A stretch of DNA of 12,403 nucleotides from positions 1-12,403 of the forward strand of contig JABEVI010000190.1 in the NCBI GenBank assembly GCA_013044085.1, given 5' to 3'. The notes beneath the pieces are model-generated. The model saw only the letters and a list, made by a program, of their open reading frames with translations, made no database searches and was not told the DNA's origin. Positions 7,587 to 12,403 of this stretch are shown piece after piece (within the stretch, counting starts at the first letter, position 1; every line of letters begins with the position of its first letter). A program made the translations under genes and the position numbers. This DNA comes from Steroidobacteraceae bacterium. GTDB lineage: Bacteria > Pseudomonadota > Gammaproteobacteria > Steroidobacterales > Steroidobacteraceae.

Positions 7587-8068
7587 CAATCCGATACGCC
7601 GTGAGCGCCGGAATGCTCGTGTGCGTGCGGGTGATGCGGCGCGCTCGCGCAGCGCTCGCAGTTGACCCAGCCGGAGTCGCCGTTGAGATAGTGCTCCTTC
7701 TTCCAGATCGGCACGCGATGCTTGACCTCGTCGATGATATGGCGGCAAGCGTCGAAGGCTTCGCCGCGATGTTCGGCGCTGACGCCGACCCACACCGCCA
7801 GATCGCCGACGCCCAAGGCGCCGAGGCGATGTACGCAGGAGGCGGCCTTGATGGGGAATCGGCGCATCGCGTCGGCGACGATGCGCTCGCCTTCTTTGAT
7901 CGCGAGTTCGACGAACGCTTCGTATTCAAGTCCTTGCACCGCGAGGCCTTCGTTATGGTTGCGCACCCAACCCTCGAAGCTCACGTATCCGCCCGCGGCG
8001 CCGTCGAACAGCTCGCGGCGGGCGCCCACCGTGTCGATCGGCGTCGTGGTGAAGGAGAAGAGTTTCAT
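7586..8068 (-). CDS. moaE: Molybdopterin synthase catalytic subunit with His-rich tail
   Basis: MoaE, the large subunit of molybdopterin synthase, transfers sulfur from the MoaD thiocarboxylate to cyclic pyranopterin monophosphate. Of its 160 residues, FEGWVRNHNEG (31-41), HRLGALGVGD (80-89), SAEHRGEAFDAC (97-108) and KHRVPIWKKE (116-125) are family hallmarks; K116 and K123 are in the positions of the catalytic lysines. The ATG overlaps the MoaD stop as ATGA, and an AGGAGG (8074-8069) touches the ATG with no spacer, so initiation is probably by coupling. Beyond the core, the last 24 residues hold a CERC pair (137-140) and six histidines in HHPHAHEHSGAH (145-156), which looks like a metal-binding tail. 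E. coli MoaE ends without such a tail. Confidence 0.93.
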   Translation of the reverse strand: MKLFSFTTTPIDTVGARRELFDGAAGGYVSFEGWVRNHNEGLAVQGLEYEAFVELAIKEGERIVADAMRRFPIKAASCVHRLGALGVGDLAVWVGVSAEHRGEAFDACRHIIDEVKHRVPIWKKEHYLNGDSGWVNCERCASAPHHPHAHEHSGAHGVSD

Positions 8069-8913
8069 CCTCCTGCCACCGGTGGGATGAAGACGACGAC
8101 GTCGCCCGATCGCAGACCGCGCGACCAGTCGCTGAACTCGCCGTTGACGGCGACTTTGAGTCGCTCGCGTGGCAGCGTAAAGCGATGGCGCTCGCCGAGT
8201 TCGCGGTACAGTTCCGCAGGAGTTGCGGCGGCCGTCTCGAGCATCTCGTCCGAGCGGCCGGCTTGTTCGCGCATCAGTGCGTAGTATTGAATCTTGATCT
8301 GCATGGATTCGGGCGCGCTGGGCGTCTCTAAGGTGGAGCGCGCCGTCGCATATTCCTCCGGCGTGTTGATGTTGTCGAGTGCGTGCGCGTCGACCGGATC
8401 GACGAGCTTCGCGTGATGGATGCGCAGGAATTTGCGCGGACAGCTTCGGCCTTCCGATTGCCAGCGCGCCAACGCTTCCCCCGCCGCGGGTTCCCATATC
8501 GCGCACAACGGCTCGGGTAGTCCGTCGTACGCGCTGCAATAGGCCGTTGCCAGCGCGGCAGGGTCGCGCGCGCGCAGCAGGTGCTCGAGGACCGCGTCGG
8601 TCAGCAAGGGCAAATCGCAAGCCAATACGAGCCATGCGCTCGCCGGCGAGCTGGCCAGTGCCGAACGAATTCCGACGATCGGTCCGCCGCCGGCGAAAGC
8701 ATCGACGATCAGCGGATGGCTGGCACGCAACGGATCGTTGACTTGATCCGCACGGACCGAGACAAATACTTCGGCGACGTGAGGTTTGACCAGCCGACAA
8801 GCCCTGTCGAGCTGACTTTCACCCCCATAGCGCAGCGCGGCCTTATCGTGGCGCATCCGCGTGCTCGCTCCGCCGGCGAGGATCAATCCATACACCGTGG
8901 GTGCTGCGCTCAT
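8065..8913 (-). CDS. mobA-moaD: Fused MobA-MoaD: molybdenum cofactor guanylyltransferase + molybdopterin synthase sulfur carrier
   Basis: One 282-residue open frame joins two Moco proteins. Residues 1-190 are MobA-like: LILAGGASTRM (10-20), DK at 23-24, GGGPIVGI (75-82), CDLPLL (99-104) and NINTPEE (181-187), the nucleotidyltransferase fold that attaches GMP to Mo-molybdopterin. After a short Ala/Ser/Pro linker, residues 204-282 are a complete MoaD (MQIKIQYYALMREQAG... ending VVVFIPPVAGG), including the terminal Gly-Gly that is adenylated and thiocarboxylated. The fusion leaves that tail free. There is no stop between the parts and no clear ribosome binding site before the internal ATG at 8304, though internal initiation is not excluded. 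The ATG at 8913 overlaps the moaC stop (ATGA). MobA versus another NTP-transferase role (such as CTP-using MocA) is judged by context only. Confidence 0.9.
   Translation of the reverse strand: MSAAPTVYGLILAGGASTRMRHDKAALRYGGESQLDRACRLVKPHVAEVFVSVRADQVNDPLRASHPLIVDAFAGGGPIVGIRSALASSPASAWLVLACDLPLLTDAVLEHLLRARDPAALATAYCSAYDGLPEPLCAIWEPAAGEALARWQSEGRSCPRKFLRIHHAKLVDPVDAHALDNINTPEEYATARSTLETPSAPESMQIKIQYYALMREQAGRSDEMLETAAATPAELYRELGERHRFTLPRERLKVAVNGEFSDWSRGLRSGDVVVFIPPVAGG
8069..8074 (-). promoter_or_regulatory. Shine-Dalgarno of moaE overlapping the MoaD Gly-Gly codons
   Basis: A perfect AGGAGG abuts the moaE ATG with zero spacing. The same bases encode the essential C-terminal Gly-Gly of MoaD (GGA GGA TGA). 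A normal site would sit 5-9 bases away, so this may work mainly to re-catch ribosomes finishing MoaD. Confidence 0.5.
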
Positions 8914-9416
8914 GCTGGAGTCTCGATGCGATGGTCGCTCTTGCCGCCCTGTTTCGAGAGCAGCCGTGTCTCGCCGATCACGATGTCGTGCGACAGCGCC
9001 TTGCACATGTCGTAGATCGTCAGTGCGGCGACCGACACGCCCGTCAACGCCTCCATCTCGACCCCGGTTTTTCCATGGACGTCGACCGTACAGCGGATCA
9101 CGGCGACATTGCCAACGAGGTCGATCGAGATCTTGCAGCTCTCGAGACCGAGCGGGTGGCAGAACGGAATCAGTTCGTGGGTGCGTTTGGCGCCCATCAC
9201 CCCGGCGACGATCGCCGTGTCGAACACCGGGCCTTTCGCCGATCGGAAGCCGCTGCCACGCAAGGCATCGGCCACGGCCGGCGGGAAGATCACGTGTGAT
9301 TCGGCGACCGCCGAGCGCTTGCTGGATTGCTTGGCGGAGACGTCCACCATCGTCGGACGCTGCTCGTCGTCGAGATGGGAAAAATCAACACCGGCAGGCA
9401 TCGGTGCCTCGCTCAT
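8910..9416 (-). CDS. moaC: Cyclic pyranopterin monophosphate synthase
   Basis: MoaC, 168 residues, converts the MoaA product 3',8-cyclo-GTP into cyclic pyranopterin monophosphate. Conserved elements are MVDVSAK (23-29), KGPVFDTA (61-68, K61 matching the E. coli active-site lysine), GAKRTHELIPFCHPLGL (75-91), GKTGVEMEALTG (115-126) and LTIYDMCKAL (132-141). These supply the His, Glu, Asp and Lys residues of the active site. The ATG at 9416 overlaps the moaA stop as ATGA. A second ATG at 9401 (residue 6) has a better-placed GAGG and could be used; the first five residues are not conserved. The stop overlaps the mobA-moaD start. Length is normal and nothing is missing. Confidence 0.95.
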   Translation of the reverse strand: MSEAPMPAGVDFSHLDDEQRPTMVDVSAKQSSKRSAVAESHVIFPPAVADALRGSGFRSAKGPVFDTAIVAGVMGAKRTHELIPFCHPLGLESCKISIDLVGNVAVIRCTVDVHGKTGVEMEALTGVSVAALTIYDMCKALSHDIVIGETRLLSKQGGKSDHRIETPA

Positions 9417-10462
9417 CCGCCGATGTAATGCATCTCTATCTTCCGGTGCATCGGATCGCTGCGGCGCAGCTCGTCACGCTGTTCGCTATAGCGATCGCGG
9501 CGTTCCGTCCAGGCTCCTCGTATCGTCCTCAGCAACTGCGCGTCGTCCGCTCCGCTCCGTAACGGTGTGCGCAGATCGAGTCCGTCCGTTGCGAACAGAC
9601 AGGTGTAGAAGCTTCCCTCGGACGACAGTCGTGCGCGGCTGCAGGCGCCGCAGAAAGGCTGGGAAACGGACGATATAAAGCCGATTTCGCCGGCGCCGTC
9701 GTCGAACCGCCAGCGCTGTGCGACTTCACCCCGGTAATTCTCGGAAACCGGATGGATCGGCCAGCGTTCGTGAATGCGCGTGACCAACTCGCGCGATGGC
9801 ACCACCATGTCCGGGCGCCAGGCATTGCGGTTGCCAACGTCCATGAATTCAACGAAGCGTACGATCACCGGCCGCCCTCGGAATCGTTCGAGGAGGTCGA
9901 GTGCGGCATGGTCGTTGACCCCGCGCTCGATGACCGCGTTCACCTTGACCGGCTCGAGACCCGCGGATATCGCGGCCTCAATGCCCTCGAGAACCTGGGT
10001 GAGCGCCGCAAAGCCGCCGCTCATGCGCTTGAAGATGGTCTCGTCGAGGGTGTCGAGGCTCACCGTCACGCGTTTCAAGCCGTTTGCGTACAGATCGACC
10101 GCGTGTTGACCGAGCAGAACCCCGTTGGTCGTCAGCGCGATGTCGTCGATCCCGGCAATCGCGGAGAGATCGCCGACCAGATCGGCAAGATTCGCGCGCA
10201 ACAGCGGTTCGCCACCGGTGAGCCGCAGCTTGCGCACGCCGAGACCTGCGAAGAGCCGCGACAGCCGGACGATCTCGTCGAACGACAGGCGCTCCTGTGA
10301 ACGCAGAAAGCGGTAATTCTCGTGGAACGAATCCTTCGGCATGCAGTAAGGACAGCGGAAGTTGCAGCGATCCATGACGGAAATGCGCAGATCGTGCAGC
10401 GGTCGACCGAGCCGGTCGAGGGGGTTGCCGGCCCCGCGAATATCATGGACGTCGCTTGCCAT
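9413..10462 (-). CDS. moaA: GTP 3',8-cyclase
   Basis: MoaA is the radical-SAM enzyme that starts Moco synthesis by rearranging GTP to 3',8-cyclo-GTP. The 349-residue protein carries the radical-SAM cluster CNFRCPYC (C33, C37, C40), the SAM-binding TGGEPL (82-87), TTNG (111-114), SLDTL (135-139), and the C-terminal GTP-binding cluster cysteines C271, C274 and C288 in FCGACSRAR...YTC. It ends in Gly-Gly, as functional MoaA does. The ATG at 10462 is ten bases after the moeA TAA; an in-frame extension to 10663 lies inside moeA and is unconserved. The ribosome binding site is weak. It overlaps moaC by 4 bases. Confidence 0.95.
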   Translation of the reverse strand: MASDVHDIRGAGNPLDRLGRPLHDLRISVMDRCNFRCPYCMPKDSFHENYRFLRSQERLSFDEIVRLSRLFAGLGVRKLRLTGGEPLLRANLADLVGDLSAIAGIDDIALTTNGVLLGQHAVDLYANGLKRVTVSLDTLDETIFKRMSGGFAALTQVLEGIEAAISAGLEPVKVNAVIERGVNDHAALDLLERFRGRPVIVRFVEFMDVGNRNAWRPDMVVPSRELVTRIHERWPIHPVSENYRGEVAQRWRFDDGAGEIGFISSVSQPFCGACSRARLSSEGSFYTCLFATDGLDLRTPLRSGADDAQLLRTIRGAWTERRDRYSEQRDELRRSDPMHRKIEMHYIGG

Positions 10463-10472
10463 GCCGCAGAGA

Positions 10473-11687
10473 TTACCAGCGGTAGAGGCTGGTGACGAAG
10501 CCTTTCGGGTAAGTATTGGGGCCCGGCGGCAATTCGACGAACCCATCGGTGTCGGCGAGACTGAGGAAATCGCCCGAGCCGTTTGGTTGGCGAGGAATCG
10601 CCCAGGGCCGGCCCCAGTCGTCGTGTTCGATCGCCACCGGCAAAAAGTACGCGAGCGGTGCATGAAAGCTGACGGGTGAGGCGAGCGCCAGCCGTTCCGG
10701 CGGTCTTTGATTCGTGCCCATCGCGGCGGATATCGCCGGCACGACGTATCTGATCAAGCAGACGAGCGTCGAGACGGGGTTGCCGGGAAGGCCGAATACG
10801 GCTTGTCCCGAGGGTCCAACGCCGAACCACATCGGCTTTCCCGGGCGTTGTGCGATGCGGTGAAATACCTCGCGGACGCCGACCTGTTGCAGCACTTTCG
10901 GCACGAGGTCAAAACGTCCCATCGATACGCCCCCGCTCAGCACGAGCACCTCATGTGTCGTTAGATGCAAGGCGAGCCGCTCACGCAGGCTGGCCTCGTC
11001 GTCGAGAATGTGATCGTCGCCGATCCGCATGAATCCGCGCTGGCGAAGCGTGGCGGCAACCGCGTAGGCGTTCGAGCGGCGTATTTGGTAGTCAGCGATC
11101 GGTTCGCCGGGTTCGATCAGTTCGTCGCCGGTCGATATGACCATGATTGCCGGCTGGCTGCTGACGCGGATTCGCGCCATGCCAGCCGACGCCGCGACGG
11201 CGATCTCGGGTGCGCGCAATGAGGTGCCGGATGACAGCAGCAGGGAGCCTTGCCGGCTGTCGGTGCCGCGCCGATGAACGTTGTGATATGCGGTCATGAC
11301 GGCCGTCGTCTGCAGTGTCGCATAGCCGTCCGTGAGAACCACCTGTTCGATGGGTACGACGCAGTCGCAGCCGATTGGCAGCATGGCGCCGGTCATGACC
11401 TCGATGACGCGGTCCTTGTGCGCTAGCGTCAGCGGCGCCGCTCCGGCCGCTTGGGTCGCCTGGATGGCGAATCGCCGGACTCCGTGCCGCCACGTCTCGC
11501 TGTCGCCAGCAATTCCGTCCATCGTGACTCGATCGAACGGGGGTTGATCGCGTTCCGCATAGATGTTTTCGCGCAAGGTGCCGCCGACGCATTGTGTCAA
11601 CGGCAACGACTCGATCGGCATGCACGTCAGCCGCGAGTTGATCGCTTTCTCAGCCAGCAGAGGCGTTATCAACTCGGTCGTCGGCAT
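10473..11687 (-). CDS. moeA: Molybdopterin molybdenumtransferase
   Basis: MoeA inserts molybdate into adenylated molybdopterin. The 404 residues (E. coli: 411) show the usual order: N-terminal ALA-like helix, RDQPPFDRVTMDGIA (46-60), EVMTGAMLPIGCDCVVPIE (96-114), STGDEL (185-190), SGGVSMGRFD (251-260), RPGKPMWFG (281-289) and LPGNPVS (300-306), then the small C-terminal domain. DGIA replaces the commoner DGYA. I chose the ATG at 11687 because it gives the normal length. It lacks a good ribosome binding site. A GTG at 11732, overlapping the stop of the upstream gene as TAGTG, would add 15 residues encoded by a hairpin. It heads the Moco genes and leaves a ten-base gap to moaA. Its usual partner MogA is not in the window. 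Confidence 0.94.
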   Translation of the reverse strand: MPTTELITPLLAEKAINSRLTCMPIESLPLTQCVGGTLRENIYAERDQPPFDRVTMDGIAGDSETWRHGVRRFAIQATQAAGAAPLTLAHKDRVIEVMTGAMLPIGCDCVVPIEQVVLTDGYATLQTTAVMTAYHNVHRRGTDSRQGSLLLSSGTSLRAPEIAVAASAGMARIRVSSQPAIMVISTGDELIEPGEPIADYQIRRSNAYAVAATLRQRGFMRIGDDHILDDEASLRERLALHLTTHEVLVLSGGVSMGRFDLVPKVLQQVGVREVFHRIAQRPGKPMWFGVGPSGQAVFGLPGNPVSTLVCLIRYVVPAISAAMGTNQRPPERLALASPVSFHAPLAYFLPVAIEHDDWGRPWAIPRQPNGSGDFLSLADTDGFVELPPGPNTYPKGFVTSLYRW

Positions 11688-11696
11688 GGTCGAGGT

Positions 11697-11721
11697 GCGC
11701 GGCGGAGAGACTCCGCCGCGC
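11697..11721. repeat. Perfect 11-bp hairpin just upstream of moeA
   Basis: Arms GCGCGGCGGAG and CTCCGCCGCGC flank a three-base loop. It occupies the gap between the stop of the small secreted protein gene (11732) and the moeA ATG (11687). On the minus strand no T-run follows, so it is not a standard intrinsic terminator. It could damp read-through, protect the upstream mRNA, or limit moeA translation. Confidence 0.7.
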
Positions 11722-11731
11722 GGCGGGGTCA

Positions 11732-12112
11732 CTATTTCTTCTTGTGTTTCGCCAAATATATCTTGAGCTGGTCATTGAAGCGACCAACGTTCGCCTTCAC
11801 ATCGTCCACGGCGGCGTTGTTCTTCTGCACGTACATGCTTTGCTCGGCAGCGATCTTTTTCAGCTGAGCCGGTTTCAGCTTCGATGGATCACTCGGCGTC
11901 AACGCATCACTCTTGAGCTTTAGACAGGCCAGATACGAGTTCATATCGGTGTTGTACTGATCGTATTGGTGCTTCGCCGCGATCATCTGCGCGAGCGTCG
12001 CGGAATTGCCGTCCGGTGTCGAGGTCGGCGCGTGTGGGTAGACGCATGAAGTGCCGGCATGAGCCGCAACGCCAAGAAACAACGAGAGCGAAAGGGGGAT
12101 CCAAGGCTTCAT
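11732..12112 (-). CDS. Small secreted protein of unknown function, 126 aa
   Basis: I do not recognise a characterised family. The protein starts with a typical signal peptide (MKPWIPLSLSLFLGVAAHA, cleavage likely after AHA at 19), giving a mature chain of about 107 residues. C23 lies just after the cleavage site but there is no lipobox; the other cysteine is C63 in NSYLACLKL, so a disulfide is possible. The remainder is Lys/Gln/Asn/Ala-rich and predicted by eye to be helical (about 38-122), ending in a lysine-rich KHKKK. The start is supported by AGAGGA seven bases upstream (12119-12124). By rough count on two stretches its G+C is about 55%, lower than its neighbours. It is codirectional with the Moco operon, 44 bases from moeA, but may be transcribed separately. 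Confidence 0.8.
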   Translation of the reverse strand: MKPWIPLSLSLFLGVAAHAGTSCVYPHAPTSTPDGNSATLAQMIAAKHQYDQYNTDMNSYLACLKLKSDALTPSDPSKLKPAQLKKIAAEQSMYVQKNNAAVDDVKANVGRFNDQLKIYLAKHKKK

Positions 12113-12118
12113 CGAGAT

Positions 12119-12124
12119 TCCTCT
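12119..12124 (-). promoter_or_regulatory. Ribosome binding site of the small secreted protein gene
   Basis: AGAGGA on the minus strand, six to seven bases before the ATG at 12112. It is the strongest such site near this operon head and supports the start. Confidence 0.65.
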
Positions 12125-12318
12125 TATTTATAGTCGAAGAGCCTCGAATCTTACGGCTTTACGGGGCGCGGCGGCCAGCATCGCAGAGGAAAATCGTAAC
12201 TTATTGATTATTAAGACGGCGCGGTCGTCGGGTGGCGGCGGAGGGAGGCCGAGGGCGGCGGTCTGCTAGTGCGGCAGGTCGTGGCGCCGTGGCGGGAATG
12301 GCTGAAATGCCCGGTCGG

Positions 12319-12347
12319 TTGTGAGGCGGTGTTCTGGCTGGCAGAAT
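12319..12347 (+). promoter_or_regulatory. Candidate sigma70 promoter of the tRNA-Arg gene
   Basis: TTGTGA (12319-12324) and CAGAAT (12342-12347) are separated by 17 bases, each matching 4 of 6 consensus positions. The -10 ends 12 bases before the tRNA and is followed by GC-rich sequence, as is common for stable RNA promoters. Both hexamers are imperfect, so this is tentative. Confidence 0.35.
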
Positions 12348-12359
12348 GCGCGGTCTCAT

Positions 12360-12403
12360 GCGCCCGTAGCTCAGCTGGATAGAGCACCTGGCTTCGAACC
12401 AGG
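12360..12403 (+). tRNA. tRNA-Arg (anticodon UCG), 5' part, cut by window end
   Basis: The sequence begins GCGCCCGTAGCTCAGCTGG and folds as the 5' acceptor strand (GCGCCCG), TA, a D-arm (GCTC/GAGC), and an anticodon arm with stem CCTGG/CCAGG around the loop CTTCGAA. Loop positions 34-36 are TCG, so it reads the arginine codon CGA. The variable loop, T-arm and 3' acceptor strand lie beyond the window. The first 26 bases match common gammaproteobacterial tRNA-Arg genes. Confidence 0.92.

Noticed and set aside
6363..7604. A 413-codon open frame on the + strand opposite moeB and the aminotransferase
   Set aside because: It is the complementary shadow of two genes with strong family motifs; its translation has no recognisable domain and mirrors the third-position GC bias of the real genes.
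7586..8800. A 404-codon reading of the moaE frame extended upstream
   Set aside because: Only the last 160 residues are MoaE; the upstream part is an out-of-frame reading of mobA-moaD. The true start is the ATGA overlap at 8068.
9413..10663. An extended start for moaA 67 codons upstream
   Set aside because: The extension lies within moeA in another frame, and the ATG at 10462 gives the normal MoaA N-terminus.
12126..12132. TATAAAT on the - strand as a -10 box for the small secreted protein gene
   Set aside because: It ends only two bases before the ribosome binding site, so transcription would begin inside that site; no -35 is seen at the right distance.
12204..12217. TTGAT as half of an FNR-type site (Moco operons can be anaerobically controlled)
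   Set aside because: The second half-site does not match ATCAA; a lone TTGAT in an AT-rich patch is not enough.
12360..12403. tRNA-Arg as an integration site for a mobile element
   Set aside because: No integrase, direct repeat or island boundary is visible inside the window, and the tRNA 3' end where such sites usually lie is outside it.

Overview
The window is a dense, GC-rich (by eye somewhat above 60% G+C) stretch of a bacterial chromosome. Nearly every base is coding, with several 1-4 base gene overlaps. The gene families and the tRNA-Arg sequence fit a proteobacterium, most likely a high-GC gammaproteobacterium of the Xanthomonadales/Nevskiales/Steroidobacter kind. That placement is inferred from gene content and style; there is no marker gene here that proves it.

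Layout. (1) Positions 1-338 hold the 3' end of proA (proline synthesis, + strand). (2) Positions 361-5374 form a trehalose module. A minus-strand pair, otsB followed by a GH15 glycoside hydrolase (ATGA overlap), diverges from a plus-strand otsA across a 194-base regulatory gap (2949-3142). This OtsA is unusual: two membrane segments bracket an extracytoplasmic region ahead of the GT20 synthase domain. (3) Positions 5316-11687 (- strand) are a molybdenum-cofactor operon in the order moeA, moaA, moaC, mobA-moaD (one fused gene), moaE, moeB with a rhodanese domain, and a YbdL-type methionine aminotransferase. From moaC onward each gene overlaps or abuts the previous one. (4) Just upstream on the same strand lies a small secreted protein of unknown function (11732-12112), separated from moeA by an 11-bp perfect hairpin. 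(5) A tRNA-Arg(UCG) gene starts at 12360 and is cut by the window edge.

How it works together. OtsA makes trehalose-6-phosphate and OtsB dephosphorylates it; the GH15 enzyme could hydrolyse trehalose or a related alpha-glucan. In the Moco operon, MoaA and MoaC make cyclic pyranopterin monophosphate. MoeB adenylates the MoaD Gly-Gly tail, and sulfur may arrive through the rhodanese domain. MoaD-MoaE form molybdopterin, MoeA inserts molybdenum, and MobA attaches GMP. A MogA/MoaB-type adenylyltransferase is not in the window and must be encoded elsewhere if the pathway is standard.

Most of the window is recognisable metabolism, and I see no CRISPR array, insertion sequence, phage gene or obvious new defence system. 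The most unusual items are the MobA-MoaD fusion, the membrane-anchored sensor-like OtsA, the GH15 enzyme of uncertain substrate, the His-rich tail on MoaE, and the uncharacterised secreted protein at the head of the Moco operon.
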